Shown one piece after another: positions 13,162-25,600 of a DNA stretch of 64,000 nucleotides (position 1 is the stretch's first letter; each line of letters starts with the position of its first letter). A model generated the notes under the pieces. It did not search any database and was not told where the DNA came from. It saw nothing but the letters and a program-made list of their open reading frames with translations. A program made the position numbers and the translations under genes. Source of the stretch: Amphibalanus amphitrite (Eukaryota; Arthropoda; Thecostraca; Balanomorpha; Balanidae); contig NW_024881781.1 of assembly GCF_019059575.1 (NCBI RefSeq), positions 372,001-436,000 on the forward strand, read 5' to 3'.

Positions 13162-14110
13162 GGCGATTTCTAACTTTTGAGCTATGACGATGGTCATAAC
13201 TATACCGACTGAACGATCGCCTCGAAACTTTCAGCGATTGATAACAGTTACAGTATGTATGCACGAAATCTATATCTCGGAATTTAGTTATCGGTGACCT
13301 AAGGTCAGGTCAATTTTGCGACCTCTCCATTATAAGTCAATGGGAGAAAATTGAAAAGAGTCTCTTTTGGACGAACGCCATTCCAAACACTCTCTAACAT
13401 CGAGTTCCAGGTAAAATTGACAAGCTGAATCAAAAATAGTAGCACATGTGACCTCTCCTTAGACCTTATGTCCCTGAAGTCATAACACGTCATGAAAGAT
13501 CCCCAGCGTTTTTTTGACAATAACTTTTGATGGAGACATGCTAGAGCATAGACCACTATACCACTATATGAGGCGATATATAGTGGTATATGGCTAGAGC
13601 AATGAAAACACCTCAGATGTGTTCATTTAGACGATACGAATCGACTGATATGCAACATGACCCTTTCCCGACAGGTCATGACCTTGACCTGAGGTCAAAT
13701 TTTCCAAATGACCCTTCAAGGTCAACTTATAGTTCATTCGACGCGTCACGACGAGGGGAACACGATGCTGGCAAAATAAATGTCGTGTCTCTCTTGGGTC
13801 AAAAGTTATTACTGAAAGCCCCTTTTCATAAAAACTGCTACCTATTTTTAGTTTTTGCTCTTCTGGAGGCTAAACCGTTGACCTGAGGTCAAATCTGAGA
13901 ACATTGCCCAGAAAAGTGTGTATAAGGGCTACCGAATGCGCTTTTCCGCGGCGCTGTAGCTCTATTGATTCCCGAGTTAGCCTTGTCAGTTTCCAAAATT
14001 GTTGAGATGGACTTAATTTGACCTTTGATTACCTCTGACGACCTGACCTTTGACCTGACCTTAAAAATGACCGCAGTGTTTCCATCACAATTTTTGACGC
14101 CCTTTCGAAT
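13080..14110. repeat. AGGTCA / TGACCT-rich stretch
   Basis: The hexamer AGGTCA or its complement occurs many times in varied spacing and orientation, for example in AGGTCACCAGGTCACG at 13090, CTAAGGTCAGGTCA at about 13300, CAGGTCATGACCTTGACC at about 13672, and TGACCTGACC near 14045. These look like nuclear-receptor half-sites. A degenerate simple repeat would look the same. No coding frame. Confidence 0.6.
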
Positions 14111-14877
14111 GCCGCTTACCACATGTCGCTACGTTGCCCAGGAGCCGAGTTAGACGGGGGTCTTCAGACCCCCGCCCCGGCCCGGCGCGGAAGTCGCGGC
14201 TCGGGTTAACATAGAGAAGCTGATTTTGGGATTGGGGGTGGCTAGTAACTGGCTATTTTTCAATGATAAGAGAAAACAATGCAGCACATAACATGTCATA
14301 CAAAAGAACAACTGGCACAAACCAAATGTGGCATCCATATTTTCCAAAAACATTTTGATTCACAAGCAAGATGCGATGTGTACCTGTTGCATGTCCAAAG
14401 TAAAAATAAAAATTGTTTTAAAATACCTAGATAATCAAAAATAAAAGTGTTTACCAACCAGTTCATGAATTCAAAAGGTAGCAAACAGAAATTAGCCATA
14501 AATTGACTTGAGTCTGAGTGTGTAAAGCTCTTAAATTTCTCCAGCTGAGAATGGGATATAATGTTAAAATGCCTTACTGTTGTGCTGCTTTTGAAATAAC
14601 TATTAATTTTCAAAATTAAATGCACTTAAATTAAATCAATTTTCAATCAATGTTTTCCCATCTCTCCAGTTTCAAAGCATGGCAACTGTAGTTTACAAAA
14701 TATCCAGCTTGTCGATCAAATCTCTAGTACCAGCCCTGAGCCCACACCAAACAACACCTACAAATTTACTGCATACCTTATCTTAAAATATATAGGTACT
14801 TGCAATACAAAATACTGAGATAAAGGGCTAGTTGTTTCTTTACTGGCTGTCCAGAATCCAGATCATTCCTCTCACAT
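14111..14877. other. AT-rich intergenic DNA, no gene seen
   Basis: Low-GC sequence with only short, unremarkable open frames and no recognised motif. Confidence 0.5.
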
Positions 14878-15205
14878 CTTTTTTTTAAAGAAATTTTGTC
14901 CGAATGGATGAATGGGTGGTTATGGGCCCGGGTGTCCCGTTAAGCAGTGCTTGTTGCAAATGACACCACGGACCCACCACCCCACTTTGCCCGCGCCCGG
15001 TTCACCGGTGATAATTTGGATGGAAAGTTTAACGTGCCGCAGGTAGATGGCGGCACGGTCCTCCCAGGTCTAGCGTGGCCCTCTCTCGCCAGTTGCCAGC
15101 TGGCTTAAGATAGGAACGCGGGTCAAACGACGTGGAGCTTCCCGGCCGCGAACTCGCTGCCACCGAGTTAGGAGACGGACGCCTTATCCACTAGGCCACA
15201 GGGAG
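14878..15205 (-). mobile_element. tRNA-derived SINE
   Basis: On the - strand the element begins near 15205 with a tRNA-like head. TGGCCTAGTGGATAAGGCG is a clear RNA polymerase III box A. A box-B-like GGCAGCGAGTTCGCGGCC follows about 30 nt later. A unique body of about 200 bp containing CACCGGTGAACCGGGCG comes next, and then a short A-rich tail (14882-14887 on the + strand). A target-site duplication was not found. The source tRNA is uncertain; the head resembles an arginine-type tRNA. Confidence 0.8.
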
Positions 15206-16365
15206 GACTTGCTTTCATGTGCAATAATTAACCAGCACATTCAGATTCAGGCTAAGGCTCACAGCACTCGCAAAACCCACAACACACTGCAGTAAATCTG
15301 CATCATAGCGCACCAGCCAAGAGCCTCTGCACTGAAAATATCTTGTTCAAAGCATCCTTTATAATTAGCTTTCTTTGCAGCTCCCAACAACATTACTCAT
15401 TTTAATCTTTTAACACTTTGAGTGTCATGGAAAAGCTACTTTACATTCTTTGTCTGCTGCAACTTGTAAATGATGGATAATTCTTGTTAAAATAATATTG
15501 CGGACCTAAAGTAAATATTTACCGAATAATTTCCAAATCAACACGAACTGAATGCAATACACTGCTTAGTGCTTTGAAGTGAAAATTTGAAAATCAGACA
15601 CTTACAAAGTTCAAATTTGTTAAAAGCATCATTCAATCGGCATCTTCAAATCAAAAATACATTTACAAAAGTTATCAAACAAGCTGAAAAGATCAGAGAC
15701 GCAGCACATTACAATAATTTGATTTCTTTCAAGCCACTTTCAAGCATTCGTAAAATTTGATATTTGCGCCGTTTGCGACCCTATTTGTTTAACTGTGTTC
15801 TACTGAAGTGGATCATGTGTTTGACTTGTGCAAGCTGTCAAATGTCGTTTGGATTCTTATAAAATAGTCTTCCAATACGAATAAAATTGTTTTAAGATGC
15901 ACATAATGGTAATTTTTAAATAACTATACCTATTCATGTACAATAATCTGCTCAAAATTCATCAAATAGAAAAATATGGCTCGGATTCGTCCTGTGCGTA
16001 GACGCTAAAGAACACAATTGAAAGCAAATGTGCGCAGTTTTTTGAAGCTCGTGCGCCAGAACTGCATTGATATCTCTTAGCACGTGGCTAGCAAATATTT
16101 GTACAAGTATTTAGGCAAAGCTTTGCCGCTGGCGCCCATCCAATCTTGACTTGCCGGTTGGCAAGTAAAAGTTTTAATAGCATTCGGCTGTCTTTTGCTA
16201 TTTCTATTTTCCAGTTGTTTCCAGTTAAAGCTCATGATCTGGTTTTTTATTGTGTAGAACACCAAATCTAAGTGCCTCATTCATCGTGACTCGTGAGTCG
16301 TGACTCATCAGCTTTGCTGAGGCGTTCGCTCGACGAATGATACCGGTGCCCTTATTTCTGTCCGA
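15206..16365. other. AT-rich intergenic DNA, no gene seen
   Basis: No convincing coding frame or RNA gene. Sequence leads directly into the TTAA that flanks the large satellite-bearing element. Confidence 0.5.
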
Positions 16366-16539
16366 TTAAAGGGACCCTCCCACCTTAACATTAGATTTGA
16401 GTTGAGATAGCCAAAATGGGGTCCCTGGCTCACAATTACCGGTTTCGGCACTTACAACATCGAGAAATGCCTTAAATCGGAAATATTGAATTTCAAAATT
16501 GCAGCATTTTGATTCAGAGGGGCTAATGCTTAGGAATAC

Positions 16540-16558
16540 CCCTCTGAATGTGTGACGT
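16540..16558. repeat. Subterminal hairpin in the large element
   Basis: TTCAGAGGGG (about 16512) and CCCCTCTGAA (about 16539) form an inverted repeat with a short loop within the left unique end of the large element. It is not mirrored at the right end. Confidence 0.5.
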
Positions 16559-16774
16559 CAGCGCAGATATCTAACGATTTTTAAATGTTTGACTAAAACG
16601 TTTTGTAGCACGCGGTGGTATATGCTATTTGCGCGCAACATCTGCCGCAAACGCCGCACTTCTAAAATAAAGTCGCCAGAAACATGTCCGTGAAGTTAGC
16701 GTCAGCAACAGCAACGAATACAGCATCGGATTCAGAATCGCTTAAAAAACTCATATTAGGTCAATTGGGGGGGG

Positions 16775-17361
16775 GGGATTCTTTTGCGACGAGTGCGGTG
16801 AGGTAGACGATCTGCAGCATTATTTCGTGACGTGTCCGCATTTGAGTGCTTTCTGGGATAGGCTTTCGGATGCTATCAGTAACAAGGTTAGGAGACGTGT
16901 TCATCTGCAATCTGGCAGCACGACTGTATTATTTGGATGCCTGATGGGTCCAAGGTCGCTCAATATGGTTATATTGTATGCCAAGCAGTTCATTTCTCAT
17001 CAGAAATTTTGGAATGGTGATGTGAGGTTGGATGGCTTTTTGAGATATATTTGTAAAATGTTCGAGGTAGAAAAATGTGCGGCGAAATGGAATGATAACC
17101 TAGAGGCATTCAGAGACGCATGGAGGCCATTTATGTCAGACGGCCTCCAATTGGAACTGTAAAGTGTCGAGAATGTATTGTGCAACGTGCAGTGATTAGG
17201 TTGCATGGGTACTGGCTGCGTTCTTACGTAGGTAGTGCGTAGGGAGGAAAGTCGTGTTTATGTGGATGGTTTTATGTGTGTTTTAGGTGTATTTAGGTTT
17301 AAGATGTGTTTTTAATGCATATGAGTTGATGATCTTAGTAATAAAAAATTTATAAAAAAAA
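16775..17361 (+). pseudogene. 5'-truncated LINE, 3' end of ORF2
   Basis: The open frame 16776-17162 encodes a zinc-knuckle-like C-x2-C...H-x4-C motif (CDECGE... LQHYFVTCPHL) followed by FWDRLSDAI, the usual C-terminus of LINE reverse-transcriptase polyproteins downstream of the RT domain. A short 3' UTR ends in AATAAAAAATTTATAAAAAAAA. The insertion is flanked by a 13-bp duplication of GGTCAATTGGGGG (16759-16771 and 17362-17374). Severe 5' truncation with target duplication is typical of target-primed reverse transcription. The equivalent site in the right arm of the host element (about 26988) is empty, so the LINE arrived after the two arms existed. Confidence 0.88.
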
Positions 17362-17411
17362 GGTCAATTGGGGGACGGGGAGCAAGAATATGACCTTTAT
17401 TTGGCCCTAGC

Positions 17412-20400
17412 TCTTGCCCCTTACCCCTTAATCGGCCCTTAAAGGAAGGGGCGCGTCAAAAAAGCCTCAAGGGTTCGTCTGATCGCCAAAATAAGGGTCG
17501 CAATCGATTCCTCGGGTCAATATCTAGCCGCAGCCTCGGGTTCCAGATGTGTGCAACTTACCCCTTACCCCTTAATCGGCCCTTAAAGGAAGGGGCGCGT
17601 CAAAAGTGCCTCAAGGGTTCGTCTGATCGCCAAAATAAGGGTCGCAATCGATTCCTCGGGTCAATATCTAGCCGCAGCCTCGGGTTCCAGATGTGTGCAA
17701 CTTACCCCTTACCCCTTAATCGGCCCTTAAAGGACGGGGCGCGTCAAAAGTGCCTCAAGGGTTCGTCTGATCGCCAAAATAAAGGTCGTAATCGATTCCC
17801 CGGGTCAATATCTAGCCGCAGCCTCGGGTTCCAGATGTGTGCAACTTACCCCTTACCCCTTAATCGGCCCTCAAAGGAAGGGGCGCGTCAAAAGTGCCTC
17901 AAGGGTTCGTCTGATCGCCAAAATAAGGGTCGCAATCGATTCCTCGGGTCAATATCTAGCCGCAGCCTCGGGTTCCAGATGTGTGCAACTTACCCCTTAC
18001 CCCTTAATCGGCCCTCAAAGGAAGGGGCGCGTCAAAAGTGCCTCAAGGGTTCGTCTGATCGCCAAAATAAGGGTCGCAATCGATTCCCCGGGTCAATATC
18101 TAGCCGCAGCCTCGGGTTCCAGATGTGTGCAACTTACCCCTTACCCCTAAATCGGCCCTTAAAGGAAGGGGCGCGTCAAAAGTGCCTCAAGCGTTCGTCT
18201 GATCGCCAAAATAAGGGTCGCAATCGATTCCTCGGGTCAATATCTAGCCGCAGCCTCGGATACCAGATGTGTGCAACTTACCCCTTACCCCTTATTCGGC
18301 CCTTAAAGGAAGGGGCGCGTCAAAAGTGCCTCAAGGGTTCGTCTGATCGCCAAAATAAGGGTTGCAATCGATTCCCCGGGTCAATATCTAGCCGCAGCCT
18401 CGGGTTCCAGATGTGTGCAACTTACCCCTTACCCCTTAATCGGCCCTTAAAGGACGGGGTGCGTCAAAAGTGCCTCAAGGGTTCGTCTGATCGCCAACAT
18501 AAGGGTCGCAATCGATTCCTCGGGTCAATATCTAGCCGCAGCCTCGGGTTCCAGATGTGTGCAACTTATCCCTTACCCCTTAATCGACCCTTAAAGGACG
18601 GGGCGCGTCAAAAGTGCCTCAAGGGTTCGTCTGATCGCCAAAATAAGGGTCGCAATCGATTCCTCGGGTCAATATCTAGCCGCAGCCTCGGGTTCCAGAT
18701 GTGTGTAACTTACCCCTTACCCCTTAATCGGCCCTTAAAGGAAGGGGCGCGTCAAAAGTGCCTCAAGGGTTCGTCTGATCGCCAAAATAAGGGTCGCAAT
18801 CGATTCCTCGGGTCAATATCTAGCCGCAGCCTCGGGTTCCAGATGTTTGCAACTTACCCCTTACCCCTTAATCGTCCCTTAAAGGAAGGGGCGCGTCAAA
18901 AGTGCCTTAAGGGTTCCTCTGATCGCCAAAATAAGGATCGCAATCGATTCCCCGGGTCAATATCTAGCCGCAGCCTCGGGTTGCAGATGTGTGCAACTTA
19001 CCCCTTACCCCTTAATCGGCCCTTAAATGACGGGGCGCGTCAAAAGTGCCTCAAGGGTTCGTCTGATCGCCAAAATAAGGGTCGCAATCGATTCCTCGGG
19101 TCATTATCTAGCCGCAGCCTCGGGTTCCAGATGTGTGCAACTTACCCCTTACCCCTTAATCGGCCCTTAAAGGACGGGGCGCGTCAAAAGTGCCTCAAGG
19201 GTTCGTCTGATCGCCAAAATAAAGGTCGCAATCGATTCCTCGGGTCAATATCTAGCCGCAGTGTCGGGTTCCAGATGTGTGCAACTTACCCCTTACCCCT
19301 TAATCGGCCCTTAAAGGACGGGGCGCGTCAAAAGTGCCTCAAGGGTTCGTCTGATCGCCAAAATAGGGGTCGCAATCGATTCCTCGGGTCAATATCTAGC
19401 CGCAGTCTCGGGTTCCAGATGTGTGCAACTTACCCCTTACCCCTTAATCGGCCCTTAAAGGAAGGGGCGCGTCAAAAGTGCTTCAAGGGTTCGTCTGATC
19501 GCCAAAATAAGGGTCGCAATCGATTCCTCGGGTCAATATCTAGCCGCAGCCTCGGGTTCCAGATGTGTGCAACTTACCCCTTACCCCTTAATCGGCCCTT
19601 AAAGGACGGGGCGCGTCAAAAGTGCCTCAAGGGTTCGTCTGATCGCCAAAATAAAGGTCGCAATCGATTCCTCGGGTCAATATCTAGCCGCAGCCTCGGG
19701 TTCCAGATGTGTTCAACTTACCCCTTACCCCTTAATCGGCCCTCAAAGGAAGGGGCGCGTCAAAAGTGCCTCAAGGGTTCGTCTGATCGCCAAAATAAGG
19801 GTCGCAATCGATTCCTCGGGTCAATATCTAGCCGCAGCCTCGGGTTCCAGATGCTTGCAACTTACCCCTTACCCCTTAATCGGCCCTTAAAGGACGGGGC
19901 GCGTCAAAAGTGCCTCAAGGGTTCGTCTGATCGCCAAAATAAGGGTCGCAATCGATTCCTCGGGTCAATATCTAGCCGCAGCCTCGGGTTCCAGATGTGT
20001 GCAACTTACCCCTTACCCCTTAATCGGCCCTTAAAGGACGGGGCGCGTCAAAAGTGCCTCAAGGGTTCGTCTGATCGCCAAAATAAGGGTCGCAATCGAT
20101 TTCTCGGGTCAATATCTAGCCGCAGCCTCGGGTTCCAGATGTGTGCAACTTACCCCTTACCCCTTAATCGGCCCTTAAAGGAAGGGGCGCGTCAAAAGTG
20201 CCTCAAGGGTTCGTCTGATCGCCAAAATAAGGGTCGCAATCGATTCCTCGGGTCAATATCTAGCCGCAGCCTCGGGTTCCAGATGTGTGCAACTTACCCC
20301 TTAACCCTTAATCGGCCCTTAAAGGAAGGGGCGCGTCAAAGTGCCTCAAGGGTTCGTCTGATCGCCAAAATAAGGGTCGCAATCGATTCCTCGGGTCAAT

Positions 20401-22676
20401 ATCTAGCCGCAGCCTCGGGTTCCAGATGTGTGCAACTTACCCCTTACCCCTTAATCGGCCCTTAAAGGACGGGGCGCGTCAAAAGTGCCTCAAGGGTTCG
20501 TCTGATCGCCAAAATAAGGGTCGCAATCGATTCCCCGGGTCAATATCTAGCCGCAGCCTCGGGTTCCAGATGTGTGCAACTTACCCCTTACCCCTTAATC
20601 GGCCCTCAAAGGAAGGGGCGCGTCAAAAGTGCCTCAAGGGTTCGTCTGATCGCCAAAATAAGAGTCGCAATTACCCCTTAATATCCTCGGGTCAATATCT
20701 AGCCGCAGCCTCGGGTTTCAGATGTGTGCAACTTACCCCTTACCCCTTAATCGGCCCTTAAAGGACGGGGCGCGTCAAAAGTGCCTCAAGGGTTCGTCTG
20801 CTCGCCAAAATAAGGGTCGCAATCGATTTCTCGGGTCAATATCTAGCCGCAGCCTCGGGTTCCAGATGTGTGCAACTTACCCCTTACCCCTTAATCGGCC
20901 CTTAAAGGAAGGGGCGCGTCAAAAGTGCCTCAAGGGTTCGTCTGATCGCCAAAATAAGGGTCGCAATCGATTCCTCGGGTCAATATCTAGCCGCAGCCTC
21001 GGGTTCCAGATGTGTGCAACTTACCCCTTACCCCTTAATCGGCCCTTAAAGGAAGGGGCGCGTCAAAAGTGCCTCAAGGGTTCGTCTGATCGCCAAAATA
21101 AGGGTCGCAATCGATTCCTCGGGTCAATATCTAGCCGCAGCCTCGGGTTCCAGATGTGTGCGGCTTACCCCTTACCCCTTAATCGGCCCTTAAAGGAAGG
21201 GGCGCGTCAAAAGTGCCTCAAGGGTTCGTCTGATCGCTAAAATAAGGGTCGCAATCGATTCCTCGGGTCAATGTCTAGCCGCAGCCTCGGGTTCCAGATG
21301 TGTGCAACTTACCCCTTACCCCTTAATCGGCCCTTAAAGGAAGGGGCGCGTCAAAAGTGCCTCAAGGGTTCCTCTGATCGCCAAAATAAGGGTTGCAATC
21401 GATTCCCCGGGTCAATATCTAGCCGCAGCCTCGGGTTCCAGATGTGTGCAACTTACCCCTTACCCCTTAATCGGCCCTTAAAGGACGGGGCGCGTCAAAA
21501 GTGCCTCAAGGGTTCGTCTGATCGCCAAAATAAGGGTCGCAATCGAATCCCTGGGTCAATATCTAGCCGCAGCCTTGGGTTCCAGATGTGTGCAACTTAC
21601 CCCTTACCCCTTAATCGGCCCTTAAAGGACGGGGCGCGTCAAAAGTGCCTCAAGGATTCGTCTGATCACCAAAATAAGGGTCGCAATCGATTCCTCGGGT
21701 CAATATCTAGCCGCAGCCTCGGGTTCCAGATGTGTGCAACTTACCCCTTATCCCTTAATCGGCCGTTAAAGGAAGGGGCGCGTCAAAAGTGCCTCAAGGG
21801 TTCGTCTGATCGCCAAAATAAGGGTCGTAATCGATTCTTCGGGTCAATATCTAGCTGCAGCCTGGGGTTCCAGATGTGTGCAACTTACCCCTTACCCCTT
21901 AATCGGCCCTTAAAGGAAGGGGCGCGTCAAAAGTGCCTCAACGGTTCGTCTGATCGCCAAAATAAGGGTCGCAATCGATTCATCGGGTCAATATCTAGCC
22001 GCAGCCTCGGGTTCCAGATGTGTGCAACTTACCCCTTACCCCTTAATCGGCCCTTAAAGGACGGGGCGCGTCAAAAGTGCCTCAAGGGTTCGTCTGATCG
22101 CCAAAATAAGGGTCGCAATCGATTCCTCGGGTCAATATCTAGCCGCAGCCTCGGGTTCATGATGTGTGCAACTTACCCCTTACCCCTTAATCGGCCCTTA
22201 AAGGAAGGGGCGCGTCAAAAGTGCCTCAAGGGTTCGTCTGATCGCCAAAATAAGGGTCGCAATCGATTCCTCGGGTCAATATCTAGCCGCAGCCTTGGGT
22301 TCTAGATGTGTGCAACTTACCCCTTACCCCTTAATCGGACCTTAAAGGAAGGGGTGCGTCAAAAGTGCCTCAAGGGTTCCTCTGATCGCCAAAATAAGGG
22401 TCGCAATCGATTCCTCGGGTCAATATCTAGCCGCAGCCTCGGCTTCCAGATGTGTGCAACTTACCCCTTACCCCTAAATCGGCCCTTAAAGGAAGGGGCG
22501 CGTCAAAAGTGCCTCAAGGGTTCGTCTGATCGCCAAAATAAAGGTCGCAATCGATTCCCCGGGTCAATTTCTAGCCGCAGCCTCGGATTCAGATGTGTGC
22601 AACTTACCCCTTACCCCTTAATCGGCCCTTAAAGGAAGGGGCGCGTCAAAAGTGCCTCAAGGGTTCGTCTGATCGC
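17412..22676 (+). repeat. 144-bp satellite, left arm (about 36 copies)
   Basis: A monomer such as CTTACCCCTTACCCCTTAAT...GTCGCAATCGATTCCTCGGG repeats every 144 bp with about 1-4% divergence between copies. Most differences are single bases at recurrent positions (GGAAGGGG/GGACGGGG, TTCCTCGGG/TTCCCCGGG). Because 144 is a multiple of three, one frame stays open for long runs (972 codons from 17547) despite having no sign of selection on codons. Breaks occur at 20340 (one base lost) and near 20670 (a short patch replaced by TTACCCCTTAATATC). Confidence 0.98.
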
Positions 22677-22689
22677 TAAAGTATTTTTT

Positions 22690-25600
22690 TATTTTGGCGA
22701 TCAGACGAACCCTTGAGGCACTTTTGACTCGCCCCGTCCTTTAAGGGCCGATTAAGGGGTAAGGGGTAAGTTGCACACATCTGGAACCCGAGGCTGCGGC
22801 TAGATATTGACCCGGGGAATCGATTGCGACCCTTATTTTGGCGATCAGACGATCCCTTGAGGCACTTTTGACGCGCCCCTTCCTTTAAGGGCCGATTAAG
22901 GGGTAAGGGGTAAGTTGCACACATCTGGAACCCGACGCTTCGGCTAGATATTGACCCGGGGAATCGATTGCGACCCTTATTTTGGCGATCAGACGAACCC
23001 TTGAGGCACTTTTGACGCGCCCCGTCCTTTAAGGGCCGATTAAGGGGTAAGGGGTAAGTTGCACACATCTGGAACCCGAGGCTGCGGCTAGATATTGACC
23101 CGGGGAATCGATTGCGACCCTTATTTTGGAGATCAGACGAACCCTTGAGGCACTTTTGACGCGCCCCTTCCTTTAAGGGCCGATTAAGGGGTAAGGGGTA
23201 AGTTGCACACATCTGGAACCCGAGGCTGCGGCTAGATATTGACCCGAGGAATCGATTGCGACCCTTATTTTGGCGATCAGACGAACCCTTGAGGCACTTT
23301 TGACGCGCCCCGTCCTTTAAGGGTCGATTAAGGGGTAAGGGGTAAGTTGCACACATCTGGAACCCGAGGCTGCGGCTAGATATTGACCCGGGGAATCGAT
23401 TGCGACCCTTATTTTGGCGATCAGACGATCCCTTGAGGCACTTTTGACGCGCCCCTTCCTTTAAGGGCCGATTAAGGGGTAAGGGGTAAGTTGCACACAT
23501 CTGGAACCCGACGCTTCGGCTAGATATTGACCCGGGGAATCGATTGCGACCCTTATTTTGGCGATCAGACGAACCCTTGAGGCACTTTTGACGCGCCCCG
23601 TCCTTTAAGGGCCGATTAAGGGGTAAGGGGTAAGTTGCACACATCTGGAACCCGAGGCTGCGGCTAGATATTGACCCGGGGAATCGATTGCGACCCTTAT
23701 TTTGGCGATCAGACGAACCCTTGAGGCACTTTTGACGCGCCCCGTCCTTTAAGGGCCGATTAAGGGGTAAGTGGTAAGTTGCACACATATGGAACCCGAG
23801 GCTGCGGCTAGATATTGACCCGAGGAATCGATTGCGACCCTTATTTTGGCGATCAGACGAACCCTTGAAGCACTTTTGACGCGCCCCGTCCTTTAAGGGC
23901 CGATTAAGGGGTAAGGGGTAAGTTGCACACATCTGGAACCCGAGTCTGCGGCTAGATATTGACCCGAGGAATCGATTGCAACCCTTATTTTGGCGATCAG
24001 ACGAACCCTTGAGGCACTTTTGACGCGCCCCGTCCTTTAAGGGCCGATTAAGGGGTAAGGGGTAAGTTGCACACATCTGGAACCCGAGACTGCGTCTAGA
24101 TATTGACCCGAGGAATCGATTGCGACCCTTATTTTGGCGATCAGACGAACCCTTGAGGCACTTTTGACGCACCCCTTCCTTTAAGGGCCGATTAAGGGGC
24201 AAGGGGTAAGTTGCACACATCTGGAACCCGAGGCTGCGGCTAGATATTGACCCGGGGAATCGATTGCGACCCTTATTTTGGCGATCAGACGAACCCTTGA
24301 GGCACTTTTGACGCGCCCCGTCCTTTAAGGGCCGATTAAGGGGTAAGGGGTAAGTTGCACACATCTGGAACCCGAGGCTGCGGCTAGATATTGACCCGGG
24401 GAATCGATTGCGACAATTATTTTGGCGATCAGACGAACCCTTGAGGCACTTTTGACGCGCCTCTTCCTTTAAGGGCCGATTAAGGGGTAAGGGGTAAGTT
24501 GCACACATCTGGAACCCGAGGCTGCGGCTAGATATTGACCCGAGGAATCGATTGCGACCCTTATTTTGGCGATCAGACGAACCCTTGAGGCACTTTTGAC
24601 GCGCCCCGTCCTTTAAGGGCCGATTAAGGGGTAAGGGGTAAGTTGCACACATCTGGAACCCGAGACTGCGGCTAGATATTGACCCGGGGAATCGATTGCG
24701 ACAATTATTTTGGCGATCAGACGAACCCTTGAGGCACTTTTGACGCGCCCCTTCCTTTAAGGGCCGATTAAGGGGTAAGGGGTAAGTTGCACACATCTGG
24801 AACCCGAGGCTGCGGCTAGATATTGACCCGAGGAATCGATTGCGACCCTTATTTTGGCGATCAGACGAACCCTTGAGGCACTTTTGACGCGCCCCGTCCT
24901 TTAAGGGCCGATTAAGGGGTAAGGGGTAAGTTGCACACATCTGGAACCCGAGGCTGCGGCTAGATATTGACCCGGGGAATCGATTGCGACCCTTATTTTG
25001 GCAATCAGACGAACCCTTGAGGCACTTTTGACGCGCCCCGTCCTTTAAGGGCCGATTAAGGGGTAAAGGGTAAGTTGCACACATCTGGAACCCGAGGCTG
25101 CGGCTAGATATTGACCCGGGGAATCGATTGCGACCCTTATTTTGGCGATCGGACGAACCCTTGAGGCACTTTTGACGCGCCCCGTCCTTTAAGGGCCGAT
25201 TAAGGGGTAAGGGGTAAGTTGCACACATCTGGAACCCGAGGCTGCGGCTAGATATTGACCCGGGGAATCGATTGCGACCCTTATTTTGGCGATCAGACGA
25301 ACCCTTGAGGCACTTTTGACGCGCCCCGTCCTTTAAGGGCCGATTAGGGGGTAAAGGGTAAGTTGCACACATCTGGAACCCGAGGCTGCGGCTAGATATT
25401 GACCCGGGGAATCGATTTCGACCCTTATTTTGGCGATCAGACGAACCCTTGAGGCAGTTTTGACGCGCCCCTTCCTTTAAGGGCCGATTAAGGGGTAAGG
25501 GGTAAGTTGCACACATCTGGAACCCAAGGCTGCGGCTAGATATTGACCCGGGGAATCGATTGCGACCCTTATTTTGGCGATCAGACGAACCCTTGAGGCA

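Noticed and set aside
17547..20465. 972-codon open frame on the + strand in the satellite
   Set aside because: It is open because the 144-bp unit is a multiple of three and its frame lacks a stop. The common variants (L/P, L/S, E/D) change amino acids at second or third positions without preference for silent changes, and the frame is broken several times downstream.
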